This document shows, one piece after another, positions 18,007 through 27,961 of a DNA stretch of 64,000 bases (position 1 is the first letter of the stretch; each line of letters starts with the position of its first letter). The notes below the pieces were generated by a model. It was not told where the DNA came from and did no database searches. It was given only the letters and a program-made list of their open reading frames with translations. Location of the stretch: the NCBI RefSeq assembly GCF_014199915.1, contig NZ_JACHOO010000001.1:372001-436000 (forward strand), given 5' to 3'. This DNA comes from Prosthecomicrobium pneumaticum (GTDB lineage: Bacteria > Pseudomonadota > Alphaproteobacteria > Rhizobiales > Kaistiaceae). A program made the translations under genes and the position numbers.

Positions 18007-18393
18007 ATGGCGGTCCGGATCGTGCGGCTCGGAAGCCCGCGCCAACCCGGCGAAGGCACCCGGATCGGCACCGTGCGGCGACCGCCGCGCGGCGTCCGCA
18101 AGGCGCTCTATGCCTCCGAGAACTGGTTCGACGTCTGGTATCCCGAACTGTCCCCGAGCGCCGATCTCGTCGCGCAGGCGCAAACCGCCGCGAGCGAGGC
18201 GGAGTGGCAGGCCTTCGTCGCGGCCTTCCGCAAGGAGATGAGCGCGCCGGCCGCCGGCCGCACGCTCGACCTTCTCGCCGCACTCTCGCAGAGCGCCGCC
18301 TTCTCCGTCGGCTGCTATTGCGAGGACGAGGCGCGCTGCCATCGCTCGGTGCTGCGCGCCCTTCTCGCCGAACGCGGTGCAATCCTCGCCTGA
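18007..18393 (+). CDS. DUF488 family protein
   Basis: A 128-residue protein with the DUF488 pattern: WFDVWYPELSPS near residue 40, a central helical region, and a C-terminal VGCYCEDEARCHRSVLRALL with clustered Cys and His. The function of the family is unknown. The gene is separated by 153 bp from lexA. Confidence 0.8.
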   Translation: MAVRIVRLGSPRQPGEGTRIGTVRRPPRGVRKALYASENWFDVWYPELSPSADLVAQAQTAASEAEWQAFVAAFRKEMSAPAAGRTLDLLAALSQSAAFSVGCYCEDEARCHRSVLRALLAERGAILA

Positions 18394-18474
18394 CGCCGCG
18401 GGAGCCAAGTCGAATCCGGGCCGACGCAGCAATTCGGGCCCGGCCGATCGACGAAAACGTCGCGCTGACTTGCG

Positions 18475-18489
18475 GAACACACAGGGAAC
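18475..18489. promoter_or_regulatory. SOS (LexA) box upstream of lexA
   Basis: GAAC-ACACAGG-GAAC is a perfect alphaproteobacterial SOS box (GTTC-N7-GTTC read on the other strand). It ends 57 bp before the lexA ATG and fits autoregulation. Confidence 0.85.
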
Positions 18490-18498
18490 AGCTAGCGT

Positions 18499-18513
18499 GT
18501 TCGTGATTTGTCC
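18499..18513. promoter_or_regulatory. Second, near-perfect SOS box upstream of lexA
   Basis: GTTC-GTGATTT-GTCC differs from GTTC-N7-GTTC at one position. It lies 9 bp downstream of the perfect box, so lexA may carry a two-site operator. Confidence 0.6.
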
Positions 18514-18546
18514 CGCAGCGATTCTCCCGGGCGACACGAGACGGCG

Positions 18547-19251
18547 ATGCTCACGCGCAAGCAATACGAACTGCTGATGTTCATCCATGAGCGGCTGAAG
18601 GAGGCGGGCATTCCCCCCTCCTTCGACGAGATGAAGGATGCTCTCGACCTGCGCTCGAAATCGGGCATCCACCGGCTGATCAAGGCGCTCGAGGAGCGCG
18701 GCTTCATCCGCCGCCTGCCCAATCGGGCGCGGGCGCTCGAAGTCGTGCGCCTGCCGGAGGCGATGGCGCCCCCGGTTGGTCGCCCGGCACGCAAGGGCTT
18801 CTCGCCGAGCGTCATCGAAGGCAGCCTCGGACGGGTCCGCTCGGCCGAGGCCGAGGGTGAAACCGGCATCCCGGTCTCGATCCCGGTGATGGGCCGGATC
18901 GCCGCCGGCGTGCCGATCTCGGCGATCCAGAGCCAGAGCCACACCATCACCGTCCCGCCGGAAATGCTCGGCGCCGGCGAACATTTCGCCCTCGAGGTGC
19001 GCGGCGATTCGATGATCGAGGCGGGCATCCTCGACGGCGACACCGTGCTCCTGCGCCGCACCGACGCGGCGGATACCGGCGACATCGTGGTGGCGCTGAT
19101 CGACGACGAGGAGGCGACGCTGAAGCGGCTGCGCCGCCGCGGCGCCTCGATCGCGCTCGAGGCCGCCAATCCGGCCTATGAGACCCGCATCTTCGGCCCC
19201 GACCGCGTCCGCATCCAGGGCCGCCTGATCGGCCTGATGCGCCGCTACTGA
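18547..19251 (+). CDS. lexA: LexA, SOS repressor
   Basis: A 234-residue repressor with an N-terminal winged helix ([17 protein letters not shown], then [19 protein letters not shown]) and a C-terminal S24 self-cleavage domain. The Ala-Gly cleavage site is in GRIAAGVP, the catalytic Ser in RGDSMIEAG, and the Lys in EEATLKRLR. RecA filaments trigger cleavage after DNA damage. The two boxes upstream indicate that it represses itself. A further perfect box in this window lies upstream of dnaE. Confidence 0.97.
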   Translation: MLTRKQYELLMFIHERLKEAGIPPSFDEMKDALDLRSKSGIHRLIKALEERGFIRRLPNRARALEVVRLPEAMAPPVGRPARKGFSPSVIEGSLGRVRSAEAEGETGIPVSIPVMGRIAAGVPISAIQSQSHTITVPPEMLGAGEHFALEVRGDSMIEAGILDGDTVLLRRTDAADTGDIVVALIDDEEATLKRLRRRGASIALEAANPAYETRIFGPDRVRIQGRLIGLMRRY

Positions 19252-19320
19252 AGAAGAGCTTGCCTCCCGGGGCGTCGGCTCCGGCAATTCCGCGCGCCGT
19301 CCCCCGCGTCGGCACGGGCC

Positions 19321-21519
19321 TCAGCGCGGTGCGGTGGCGGGCGGCATGAAGGGGCGGCGGGCGGCGGGATAGGCGGTCTCGATGGTAAAGCCGCCCTCTC
19401 CGTCCGCGACCAGCGCCTGTGCGCCGCCGCGGTCGAGCGGCGCGCGGTCGATGACGAGCGCCGTCGTGCTGCACCAGTCGGGCGCGGCGAGCGGGGTGAC
19501 CACGACCGCGGCCAAGCGACAATCGTCCTCGAAAGCGGGCGCGGCGCGGACGAGTGCCACCAGGCGACCGTCGGGGAGCGGCGCGGTGCAGCCGAGCGGA
19601 TCGCAGAGCGCTCCGGCGGCGAGGTCCTCCGCCTTGTGGCGGCGCGGATCGCCATCGGCGCGCAGCCAGGTGTCGGCGACGAAGCCGTCCGGCGGCTTCC
19701 CGAGAAAGACGAGCCGGCCTTCCGCCGCGCGGATCGCGACCGTGTCGCCGGCCGGGGAGACGAGGATGTCCGGCGGCTGAGGCAGCAGGAAGGCGATGGC
19801 CGAGGCCGCGATCGGCACCAGCCCGAGAAGCCGCCAACGCTCCCGCCACAGGCAGAGCCAGAGGAAGCCGCCGACGAAGAGCGGCAGGGCGAGCACGGGT
19901 GGCGCCGCGACCGCGCCGGCGTTCGCGCCGGTGAGCTCCGCAACGACGTGAGCGACGAGGATCATGTAGTCGATGCCCACGCCCACCAGACGGAGCGGCA
20001 GCGCCTCGAGCCCGAACGGCATGGCGAGGGCCGCGACGAGCGCCGCCGGCATGACGAGGAGATCGACCACCGGCATGGCGGCGAGATTGGCGAGCACCGA
20101 GAGGGGCGCCGCACGCTGGAAGTGGTGGAGACCGAACGGCGTCGTCGCGAGGCCCGCGAGCAGGGACGTCAGCGTCATGCCACCCGCCCAGAGCCCGAAC
20201 CGGCCGGACACACCGGCAAGGCCGCCCGTCGCGACACCCTCCGGCCGCGGCAGCAGGCGTCGGGCGAGCGCCTCATAGCCCGCGACGAGGGCGAGCGTCG
20301 CCGCGAACGACATCTGAAAGCTCGCCGACAGGAGGCTGTCCGGGGCAAGCGCCATGACGATCAGGGCCGCGGTCGCGACATTGCGGAGCGAAACGCCGCG
20401 CCGGTCGAGCAGCACGGCCACGAAGACGACGGCGATCATGATGAAGGAGCGCTGCGTTGCGACGCCGAGCCCGGAGATCAGCAGATAGAACAGGCCCACG
20501 GCGAGCGCCGCCCCCGCCGCCCATTTCTTGATCGGATAGCGGAGCGCGAGCGCCGGCGAGAGCGCGAGCAAGGCCCGCACGGCAAAGAAGGCGGCGCCCG
20601 CGACGATCACCATGTGGAGCCCGGAGATCGACAGCACATGGGCGAGACCGGAGAGCCGCATCGCGTCCTCCGTCTCGCGCGTGAGACCCCCCATGTCGCC
20701 GATCGTCAGCGCGACCGCGATCGCCCCCTGCTCCCCGGGGAGCACGGCGAGGATCCGGTCCCGCATCGCTTCCCGCACGGCTTCGAGGGGAGCCCTCGAT
20801 CGGATGTCGAGCGGCGCACGGCCGAGCGTCGCGGGCTTTGCCTTGCCGTAGGCGAAGCCGGTCGCGCCGATTCCGGCGAAGAAGGCGGCGCGCGCATAGT
20901 CGTAGCCGCCCGGCATGGCGAGCCCCGAAGGCGGACGCAACCGGGCCTTCAGGGTCACCGCATCGCCGAGATAGGGCGCCGTGCCCCGCAAGGTGAGCGT
21001 GACCCGCCGCGGGATCACGCCGAGGCCGCGGGCTTCCATCGACGCGACCCGCAGCGTCAGCCGGAAGCCGCCGCGGCGGGGTTCACGATGCTCGACCCAG
21101 CCGGTGACGGTCACCGTCCGCTCGCGGTCGAGCCGCGGGGCCGCCATAGCGCGCGTCTCGATCGTCATCGCGCTGGCGCCCGCCGCCACCATGGCGCCGA
21201 ACAGCGCCAGCCGAAATGCGGCCGGCCGAGCCCCCAGCCCCGCCGCCGCGATACCGAGGCCGACGGTCAGCGGCAGGAGGACGAAGAGGGAGGGCTCCGC
21301 CGGCAGGCCGATATAGAGGAGGATTCCGAGCCCGAAGGCGACCGGGAGGAAGAGATAGCCCCGTCCGGCCTCCATCTCCCGCTCGAACGTCGCGCCGAGC
21401 CGGAGCCGCCACGGGCCGAAGGGGAGACCGCCGCGCGGCACGGGCCAGCGACGCGGCCGAGCGTCTCCGGCCGCCCTCCCGGCGGCATCCCGCCCGAGCC
21501 CTGGCAGCGCCGTGCTCAC
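19321..21519 (-). CDS. comEC: ComEC/Rec2-type DNA uptake channel
   Basis: A 732-residue membrane protein with an N-terminal DUF4131-type region and the competence domain (LAHVLSISGLHMVIVAG near 290, many helices to about 600). The C-terminal part is short and lacks an obvious metallo-beta-lactamase HxHxDH motif. This is the common form next to gltX in Rhizobiales. The start is GTG at 21519, divergent from gltX. Its role would be transport of single-stranded DNA through the inner membrane. Confidence 0.88.
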   Translation of the reverse strand: MSTALPGLGRDAAGRAAGDARPRRWPVPRGGLPFGPWRLRLGATFEREMEAGRGYLFLPVAFGLGILLYIGLPAEPSLFVLLPLTVGLGIAAAGLGARPAAFRLALFGAMVAAGASAMTIETRAMAAPRLDRERTVTVTGWVEHREPRRGGFRLTLRVASMEARGLGVIPRRVTLTLRGTAPYLGDAVTLKARLRPPSGLAMPGGYDYARAAFFAGIGATGFAYGKAKPATLGRAPLDIRSRAPLEAVREAMRDRILAVLPGEQGAIAVALTIGDMGGLTRETEDAMRLSGLAHVLSISGLHMVIVAGAAFFAVRALLALSPALALRYPIKKWAAGAALAVGLFYLLISGLGVATQRSFIMIAVVFVAVLLDRRGVSLRNVATAALIVMALAPDSLLSASFQMSFAATLALVAGYEALARRLLPRPEGVATGGLAGVSGRFGLWAGGMTLTSLLAGLATTPFGLHHFQRAAPLSVLANLAAMPVVDLLVMPAALVAALAMPFGLEALPLRLVGVGIDYMILVAHVVAELTGANAGAVAAPPVLALPLFVGGFLWLCLWRERWRLLGLVPIAASAIAFLLPQPPDILVSPAGDTVAIRAAEGRLVFLGKPPDGFVADTWLRADGDPRRHKAEDLAAGALCDPLGCTAPLPDGRLVALVRAAPAFEDDCRLAAVVVTPLAAPDWCSTTALVIDRAPLDRGGAQALVADGEGGFTIETAYPAARRPFMPPATAPR

Positions 21520-21625
21520 GGCCGCCTCCGCCCCGCCTTCCGCCCTTGCCCGCGCCTATGCTACATGACGCGCCGCGAAACGCCGAGCCGCCTTCGGTTC
21601 GGCCGCCGCTCTTCCCGGAGCTCGA

Positions 21626-23050
21626 ATGTCCAAGCCCGTCGTCACCCGCTTCGCCCCCTCGCCCACCGGCTTCCTCCACATCGGTGGCGCGCGGACCGCG
21701 CTCTTCAACTGGCTCTATGCGAAGCATACGGGCGGCACGATGCTGCTGCGCATCGAGGACACCGACCGCGAGCGTTCGACCGAGGCGGCGATCGAGGCGA
21801 TCCTCGACGGGCTGCGCTGGCTCGGCCTCGGCTGGGACGGCGACACGGTGTTCCAGTTCGCCCGCGCACCGCGCCACCGCGCCGTCGCCGAAGAGCTGCT
21901 CGCCGCCGGCAAGGCCTATCACTGCTATTGCACGCCGGCGGAGCTCGAGGCGATGCGCGAGAAGGCGCGCGCCGAGGGGCGGCCGCCGCGCTATGACGGA
22001 ACCTGGCGCGACCGGGACCCCTCCGAGGCACCGGCCGGCATCAAGCCCGTCGTACGCATCAAGGCGCCGCTCGAGGGCGAGACCGTGATAGAGGATCTGG
22101 TCCAGGGCCGGGTGGTGATCCCCAACAAGGATCTCGACGATCTCGTCCTGCTGCGCTCCGACGGGACGCCGACCTACATGCTCTCGGTCGTCGTCGACGA
22201 TCACGACATGGAGATCACCCACATCATCCGCGGCGACGACCACCTGACCAACGCCGCGCGGCAGATGGTGATCTATCACGCGATGGGCTGGACGGTGCCG
22301 TCGATGTCGCACATCCCGCTGATCCACGGACCGGACGGCGCGAAGCTCTCGAAGCGGCACGGCGCGCTCGGCGTCGACGCCTATCGGGCCATGGGCTACC
22401 TGCCCGAAGCGATGCGGAACTATCTCGTGCGGCTCGGCTGGTCGCGCGGCGACCGAGAGATCATGACGACCGAGGAGATGGTCGACTGGTTCGACATCGT
22501 CGATGTCGGCCGCTCGGCCTCTCGTTTCGATTTTGCGAAGCTCGAGAACCTCAACGGCCATTACATGCGGGCCGCCGAAGACGGCAAGCTGTTCGGCGAC
22601 CTGCTCGCCACCCTGCCCTATCTGCCCGGGGGAGCGGCCTTTGCGGCCCGGCTGACGCCGGAGCGGAAGGAGCAGCTGCGCGCCGCCCTGCCCGGTCTCA
22701 AGGACCGCGCGAAGACCCTCGTCGAACTGATGGACAGCGCGACCTATCTCGTCGTCGAGCGGCCGCTGGCGCTGGACGACAAGGCGCGCCAGATCCTCGA
22801 TGCTGACGCCCGTGCCGTGCTCGCCGCGCTCTTGCCGCGCCTCGCGGCCCTCGAGAGCTGGAGCGTCGAGAGCACCGAGGGCGTCGTCAAGGGTTATGCC
22901 GAGGAGACCGGGCTCAAGCTCGGCAAGATCGCGCAGCCGCTCCGCGCCGCGCTCACCGGCCGGTCGACCTCGCCCGGGATATTCGACGTCCTCGTCGTCC
23001 TCGGCCGCGAAGAGAGCCTCGGCCGGATCGGCGACCAGGCCGCGCGTTGA
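21626..23050 (+). CDS. gltX: Glutamyl-tRNA synthetase
   Basis: A 474-residue class I synthetase. The HIGH motif appears as [11 protein letters not shown] near residue 17 and the KMSKS equivalent as AKLSKRHG near 240. It charges tRNA-Glu, and in organisms without GlnRS also tRNA-Gln. A TATGCT sequence about 65 bp upstream is a possible -10 element. It is followed by gltA. Confidence 0.96.
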   Translation: MSKPVVTRFAPSPTGFLHIGGARTALFNWLYAKHTGGTMLLRIEDTDRERSTEAAIEAILDGLRWLGLGWDGDTVFQFARAPRHRAVAEELLAAGKAYHCYCTPAELEAMREKARAEGRPPRYDGTWRDRDPSEAPAGIKPVVRIKAPLEGETVIEDLVQGRVVIPNKDLDDLVLLRSDGTPTYMLSVVVDDHDMEITHIIRGDDHLTNAARQMVIYHAMGWTVPSMSHIPLIHGPDGAKLSKRHGALGVDAYRAMGYLPEAMRNYLVRLGWSRGDREIMTTEEMVDWFDIVDVGRSASRFDFAKLENLNGHYMRAAEDGKLFGDLLATLPYLPGGAAFAARLTPERKEQLRAALPGLKDRAKTLVELMDSATYLVVERPLALDDKARQILDADARAVLAALLPRLAALESWSVESTEGVVKGYAEETGLKLGKIAQPLRAALTGRSTSPGIFDVLVVLGREESLGRIGDQAAR

Positions 23051-23099
23051 CCATACGGCACACGGCCTCCGGTCGTGACGGGCGGGCATCGGCCCGCTC

Positions 23100-23114
23100 G
23101 TAAGGACTCCTTAC
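23100..23114. repeat. Perfect 15-bp inverted repeat upstream of gltA
   Basis: GTAAGGA-C-TCCTTAC is a perfect 7-1-7 palindrome, about 155 bp before the gltA ATG and 50 bp after gltX. It could be an operator. No regulator is known to me for this sequence. Confidence 0.5.
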
Positions 23115-23269
23115 GGTGACCGCTTTCGGGCGGCTTGCCGCGTCGCAATAAATCGGTTACCGCTCTTGGCGGAACGATCCTCCCGCATCGTGCCGTCCTT
23201 GAGGCGAGACGTCGCCCGGACCCGCACAATCGGCGCAAAAAGTCACTGTCTCCCAAGGGGGTGGGCTCA

Positions 23270-24562
23270 ATGAGCGAAACCATGGCGAAGCTGACGATCG
23301 GTGAGGAGAGCTGGGATTTCCCGGTCAAGACGGGGACGATCGGGCCGGATGTCGTCGACATCTCCTCGCTCTACGGCAAGACCGGCCGCTTCACCTATGA
23401 TCCCGGCTTCACCTCGACCGGTTCCTGCGACTCGAAGATCACCTTCATCGACGGCGAGGAAGGCATTCTTCTCTATCGCGGCTACCCGATCGAGCAGCTC
23501 GCCGAGCACGGCGACTTCCTCGAGACCTGCTATCTGCTGCTCTATGGCGAGCTGCCGACCGCGGCGCAGAAGGCCGATTTCGACCAGCGCGTCACGTATC
23601 ACACGATGATCCACGAGCAGATGTCGCGTTTCTACACCGGCTTCCGCCGGGACGCGCATCCGATGGCGATCATGTGCGGCGTGGTCGGCGCCCTCTCCGC
23701 CTTCTACCACGACTCGACCGACATCTCCGATCCGCATCAGCGCATGGTCGCCTCGCTGCGCATGGTCGCCAAGATGCCGACGATCGCGGCCATGGCCTAC
23801 AAGTATCACGTCGGCCAGCCCTTCGTTTATCCGCTCAACGCGCTCGACTACGCTTCCAACTTCTTGCGCATGTGCTTCGCCGTACCGGCGGAAGAGTATA
23901 AGGTGAACCCGATCCTCGCCCGCGCGATGGACCGGATTTTCATCCTGCACGCCGATCACGAGCAGAACGCGTCGACCTCGACGGTGCGGCTCGCCGGCTC
24001 CTCGGGCGCCAACCCCTTCGCCTGCATCGCCGCCGGCATCGCCTGTCTGTGGGGGCCTGCGCATGGCGGGGCCAACGAGGCGGCGCTCAACATGCTGCAG
24101 GAGATCGGCACGGTCGAGCGTATCCCCGAATATATCGCCAAGGCCAAGGACAAGAACGATCCGTTCCGTCTGATGGGCTTCGGTCACCGCGTCTACAAGA
24201 ACTACGACCCGCGCGCCAAGATCATGCAGCGGACCTGCCACGAGGTGCTCTCGGAGCTCGGCATCACCGACGATCCGCTGCTGGAAGTCGCGATGGAGCT
24301 GGAGCGGATCGCGCTGCACGACGAGTATTTCATCGAGAAGAAGCTCTATCCGAACATCGACTTCTACTCGGGCATCACGCTGCGCGCGCTCGGCTTCCCG
24401 ACGACGATGTTCACCGTGCTGTTCGCGCTCGCGCGCACCGTCGGCTGGATCGCGCAGTGGAAGGAAATGGTCGAGGATCCGAGCCAGCGCATCGGCCGTC
24501 CGCGCCAGCTCTATTCCGGCGCCGCCCGCCGCGATTACGTGCCGATGTCGAAGCGCCGCTGA
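23270..24562 (+). CDS. gltA: Citrate synthase
   Basis: A 430-residue type II citrate synthase. Key motifs are [14 protein letters not shown] around the first active-site His, [12 protein letters not shown] with the second, and [13 protein letters not shown] near the C-terminus. It condenses oxaloacetate and acetyl-CoA. AAGGGGG eight bases before the ATG at 23270 supports this start over a longer ORF. The gene is convergent with the lpx block and is followed by a strong terminator. Confidence 0.97.
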   Translation: MSETMAKLTIGEESWDFPVKTGTIGPDVVDISSLYGKTGRFTYDPGFTSTGSCDSKITFIDGEEGILLYRGYPIEQLAEHGDFLETCYLLLYGELPTAAQKADFDQRVTYHTMIHEQMSRFYTGFRRDAHPMAIMCGVVGALSAFYHDSTDISDPHQRMVASLRMVAKMPTIAAMAYKYHVGQPFVYPLNALDYASNFLRMCFAVPAEEYKVNPILARAMDRIFILHADHEQNASTSTVRLAGSSGANPFACIAAGIACLWGPAHGGANEAALNMLQEIGTVERIPEYIAKAKDKNDPFRLMGFGHRVYKNYDPRAKIMQRTCHEVLSELGITDDPLLEVAMELERIALHDEYFIEKKLYPNIDFYSGITLRALGFPTTMFTVLFALARTVGWIAQWKEMVEDPSQRIGRPRQLYSGAARRDYVPMSKRR

Positions 24563-24588
24563 GGCGGACATCGCCTCATCGAACGACG

Positions 24589-24617
24589 AAGGGCGCCCGC
24601 GGGCGCCCTTTCTCATT
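24589..24617. terminator. Intrinsic terminator after gltA, possibly bidirectional
   Basis: A perfect 10-bp inverted repeat (AAGGGCGCCC-GC-GGGCGCCCTT, 24589-24610) followed by TCTCATT on the plus strand. It sits between convergent gltA and lpxB and could serve both. Confidence 0.8.
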
Positions 24618-24635
24618 GAGGCCGGTCGGAGCGGC

Positions 24636-25820
24636 TCAGGACGCGGGCGTCAGCCGGTCGAGCGCGACGGCGCGGACGATCTCGGCTGCCCGGCGACTCG
24701 GCGTCAGCCGGCCGACCCCCATGACCGTGTCGAGCCGGGCGAAGGCCTCCGTCTGGCGCGCCCGCTGCGGGCCCTCGGCCACGATCGCCGCAAGGGCGGC
24801 GGAGAGCCGGTCGGGCCGGCAATCAGCCTGCAGAAATTCCGGCACGGCGTTCTCGCCGAGCACCAGATTGGCGAGGATCACGGAGGGCACGTCGAGCATC
24901 ACCCGGGCGATCGCCTCCTCCCATTTCGGGATGCGGTAGGCGGCGACGAGGGGGACGCCGGCGAGCGCCAGTTCGAGCGTCACCGTGCCCGAGGCGGCGA
25001 GCGCCGCCCGGGCGGCCCGGAAGGCCGCCCGCCGCTCCGCGTCGCCATCGACGACGCGGACCGGCACCGGCCATGTCGCGACCAGCGCCTCGACCATCGG
25101 CCGCAGCCGCGGCAGTGTCGGCAGGACGAACTCGCCCGGCTGGCGCGCTGCGTACGCGCCGAGGGTCGCGCCGAAGATTGCGCCGAGCCGCTTCAGTTCG
25201 GACCGGCGGCTTCCCGGCAGCACGAGGACGAGCGGCGGCGCCGCAGTGCGGCGGGCCGCCTCCGCCGCGTCCGGCCGCAGGGCCGCGGCTTCGGTCACCA
25301 GCGGATGGCCGACATAGCTCGTCGGTGGACCGCCGAGCCGGTGCATCACCGCGGGCTCGAAGGGGAGCACGGCGAGGACATGGTCGATCGGGCCGGCCAT
25401 CGCCTTCGCCCGCCCCTTCCGCCACACCCAGACCGTCGGCGCGACATATTTGACGATCGGCAGGTCCGGGAGACGCCGCCGCACGCGGGCCGCGACGCGA
25501 TGGGTGAAGTCCGGGGCGTCGACGAGCACGAGCACGTCGGGCGGTGCCGCGAGAATGGCGGCCACCGTCTCCTTCAGCCGGCGCAGAATGGTCGGCAGCT
25601 TGCCGAGCACCTCGCCGATGCCGATCGCCGTGAGGTCGTCCATCGGGAAGAACGAGGCGAGCCCCTCCCCCGCCATCAGCGGGCCGCCGACGCCCCGAAA
25701 GCGCGCGCCGTTCGGCCCTGCCGCGAGCGCCGCCATCAAGGGCGCGGCGAGCGCGTCGCCGGAATGCTCGCCGGCGATGATGAACACATCGAGCGGCCGG
25801 CCGGCGGGAACGGCGCTCAT
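24636..25820 (-). CDS. lpxB: Lipid-A-disaccharide synthase
   Basis: LpxB of 394 residues, a GT-B glycosyltransferase that joins UDP-2,3-diacylglucosamine and lipid X. Visible family segments are FIIAGEHSGDALAAPLMAAL at the start, FRGVGGPLMAGEGL, and the C-terminal donor site TLELALAGVPLVAAYR. Its ATG overlaps the lpxI stop by four bases (ATGA). It is the last gene of the minus-strand block. Confidence 0.95.
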   Translation of the reverse strand: MSAVPAGRPLDVFIIAGEHSGDALAAPLMAALAAGPNGARFRGVGGPLMAGEGLASFFPMDDLTAIGIGEVLGKLPTILRRLKETVAAILAAPPDVLVLVDAPDFTHRVAARVRRRLPDLPIVKYVAPTVWVWRKGRAKAMAGPIDHVLAVLPFEPAVMHRLGGPPTSYVGHPLVTEAAALRPDAAEAARRTAAPPLVLVLPGSRRSELKRLGAIFGATLGAYAARQPGEFVLPTLPRLRPMVEALVATWPVPVRVVDGDAERRAAFRAARAALAASGTVTLELALAGVPLVAAYRIPKWEEAIARVMLDVPSVILANLVLGENAVPEFLQADCRPDRLSAALAAIVAEGPQRARQTEAFARLDTVMGVGRLTPSRRAAEIVRAVALDRLTPAS

Positions 25821-26686
25821 CGCGGCGCCAGCCCGGCGAGGGCGAGACCGGCGCGATCCGCCGCCTCGATCATCGCCTGGAGATCGGCCGCAATCACGCC
25901 GCCCGCCTCGAGCGCCAGCCCGCCGAGACCCGCGGCAGCCGTGCGCTCGACGGTCTGCGGCCCGACCGAGGGCAGATCGATCCGCCGGTCCTGACCGGGC
26001 TTCGGCGCCTTGACGAGCACGCCGCGCCCCGGCGCCGTCTTCAGCCGGCCGCGCCGGCGCAGATCCGCGACACGCTCCAGCATCAGGTCGGTGCCCTCCG
26101 CCGCCTCCACCGCCACGACGTGGCCGCCGATCACGACGAGGGCCTGGCCGACATCGTAAGGGCCGAGCGCGGCGAGCGCCGCAAGGCCGAGCCGGGCGTC
26201 GGCCGCCATCGCCTCGTCGAAGGCGCGCGCGCCGAGCCGCCCCTCCGGCACCAGGATGCCCGGCGCGATCTCATGCGCACCACGCAGCCGGAAGCCCGCC
26301 TCCTCGAAGATCGCGCCGACCCCGGAGAGGAGATGATCGTCGCCGCCGCGGAACAGCCGGGCGATGCGCGGCAGCAGGCGGACCGTCGTGAAATCGAGCC
26401 GGATGTCGAGGAGGCGCGGCCGCGTCAGCGCGCCGACGATCACCACGTCGCGGCATCCGGCCCGCCGGATCGCGGCGGACAGCGCCCCGAAGGCGCCGAG
26501 CGGCACCCATTCGTGCGGCCATTCCTCGACCCACGGGTCGGCGAAGCCGCGGATCGGAAAGAGCGTGACGGAACGGCCGGCGCGGGTCGCCGCCTGCGCG
26601 ACGGCGAACGGGAACCGGCCGCCGCCGCAGACGACAGCGAGCGGCTCGCCGACCCCGGCGCGGGCCTCAGTCGTCGTCTCCGTCAT
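25817..26686 (-). CDS. lpxI: UDP-2,3-diacylglucosamine pyrophosphatase LpxI
   Basis: A 289-residue LpxI (DUF1009) protein, the alphaproteobacterial replacement for LpxH. The start reads LAVVCGGGRFPFAVAQAA and the C-terminal half has GRGVLVKAPKPGQDRRIDLP and VGPQTVERTAAAGLGG. It cleaves UDP-2,3-diacylglucosamine to lipid X. It starts inside the 3' end of lpxA (20-bp overlap) and overlaps lpxB. Confidence 0.94.
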   Translation of the reverse strand: MTETTTEARAGVGEPLAVVCGGGRFPFAVAQAATRAGRSVTLFPIRGFADPWVEEWPHEWVPLGAFGALSAAIRRAGCRDVVIVGALTRPRLLDIRLDFTTVRLLPRIARLFRGGDDHLLSGVGAIFEEAGFRLRGAHEIAPGILVPEGRLGARAFDEAMAADARLGLAALAALGPYDVGQALVVIGGHVVAVEAAEGTDLMLERVADLRRRGRLKTAPGRGVLVKAPKPGQDRRIDLPSVGPQTVERTAAAGLGGLALEAGGVIAADLQAMIEAADRAGLALAGLAPR

Positions 26687-27482
26687 CGGTCTCGACGTGG
26701 CTCGGCACGGTGATCTGGCGTTTGCCCGCGGTTCGGATGAACTCCACGACCCGCATGACCGGCGCGTTATCGGCGAAGCGCTCCGCGGCTCGTTCCACCC
26801 GATCGTCGAGCGAACCGCTGCCGTAGAAGATCGCCTTATAGGCGGCGCGCAGCGCATGAATCGTCGGCCGGTCGAAACCGCGCCGCTTGAGGCCGATGAT
26901 GTTCAGGCCGCCGAGCCCGTCCGCACCGTCCCGGACCGCGCCGAACGGAATCACGTCGTGGCGGATCGGGCAGACGCCGCCGATCATCGCCTGCTCGCCG
27001 ATGCGGACGAACTGATGCACCGCGGCGAGCCCGCCGAAAAAGACGAAATCGCCCACCACGACATGCCCGCCGAGCGTCGCATTATTGGCGAAGATGACAT
27101 TGTTGCCGACATGACAGTCATGCGCGACATGCGAGCCGACCATCAGGAAGCAGCGCTCGCCGATCGTCGTCTCCATGCCGCCGCCAGCCGTGCCGATATT
27201 GACCGTCACGTGTTCGCGGATCTGGCAGTCGGCGCCGATCGTCAGGCGGCCGGGCTCGCCCTTGTAGTGCACCGATTGCGGCGGCGTGCCGAGCGAGGCG
27301 AAGGGGAACACCGTGGTGCGGGCGCCGATCGACGTGTGGCCGACGATCGAGGCATGATGATGGAGCCGCACACCGTCGGCGAGCGAAACGTGAGCGCCGA
27401 CATAGGCATAGGCGCCGATCTCGACATCGTCCGCGAGGACGGCTCCGTCCTCGACGATCGCCGAGGGATGAATGACGGGCAT
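26667..27482 (-). CDS. lpxA: UDP-N-acetylglucosamine acyltransferase
   Basis: A 271-residue left-handed beta-helix acyltransferase with hexapeptide repeats throughout the first 190 residues. The catalytic His is in VGSHVAHDCHVGNNV. The C-terminal helical domain begins near 195 (LKRRGF). First step of lipid A synthesis. The C-terminal tail is acidic (DDGDDD). fabZ lies 9 bp upstream. Confidence 0.96.
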   Translation of the reverse strand: MPVIHPSAIVEDGAVLADDVEIGAYAYVGAHVSLADGVRLHHHASIVGHTSIGARTTVFPFASLGTPPQSVHYKGEPGRLTIGADCQIREHVTVNIGTAGGGMETTIGERCFLMVGSHVAHDCHVGNNVIFANNATLGGHVVVGDFVFFGGLAAVHQFVRIGEQAMIGGVCPIRHDVIPFGAVRDGADGLGGLNIIGLKRRGFDRPTIHALRAAYKAIFYGSGSLDDRVERAAERFADNAPVMRVVEFIRTAGKRQITVPSHVETDDGDDD

Positions 27483-27491
27483 GGTGGTCGG

Positions 27492-27950
27492 TTACCGTTC
27501 TACGATCATGGCGCTGATCTCCGCCTCGGCGACCTTGGCGCCGGCGACCATGCCGATGCCCTCGAAGCGCCAGATGTTGCTGCGCCGGCGCAGCTTGCGG
27601 ACATGATATTCGAGCACGTCACCGGGCACGACCGGCTTGCGGAACTTCGCCGCGTCGATCGTCATGAAATAGACGAGCGAGGGCGGGCCGTCCGCGGCAT
27701 GTTGCGCCGCGATGCAGATGGCGCCCGCGGTCTGGGCCATGCCTTCGATGATCAGCACGCCCGGCATGACGGGGCGACCGGGGAAATGGCCGAGGAAATG
27801 CGGCTCGTTGAACGTCACGTTCTTGTAACCGACAGCCGAATTGTCGCCATCGATCTCGCCGATCCGGTCCACCATCAGGAAAGGATAGCGGTGCGGCAGG
27901 TATTCGAGCAGCTTGATGATATCGATCGATTCGAGCGTCGTCGCGGTCAT
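27492..27950 (-). CDS. fabZ: 3-hydroxyacyl-ACP dehydratase FabZ
   Basis: A 152-residue hot-dog fold enzyme. The catalytic His is in [17 protein letters not shown] and the Glu in [11 protein letters not shown]. It removes water from 3-hydroxyacyl-ACP and competes with LpxA/LpxD for the same pool. It lies between lpxD and lpxA, the classic order. Confidence 0.97.
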   Translation of the reverse strand: MTATTLESIDIIKLLEYLPHRYPFLMVDRIGEIDGDNSAVGYKNVTFNEPHFLGHFPGRPVMPGVLIIEGMAQTAGAICIAAQHAADGPPSLVYFMTIDAAKFRKPVVPGDVLEYHVRKLRRRSNIWRFEGIGMVAGAKVAEAEISAMIVER

Positions 27951-27961
27951 CCCCTGCTCCG

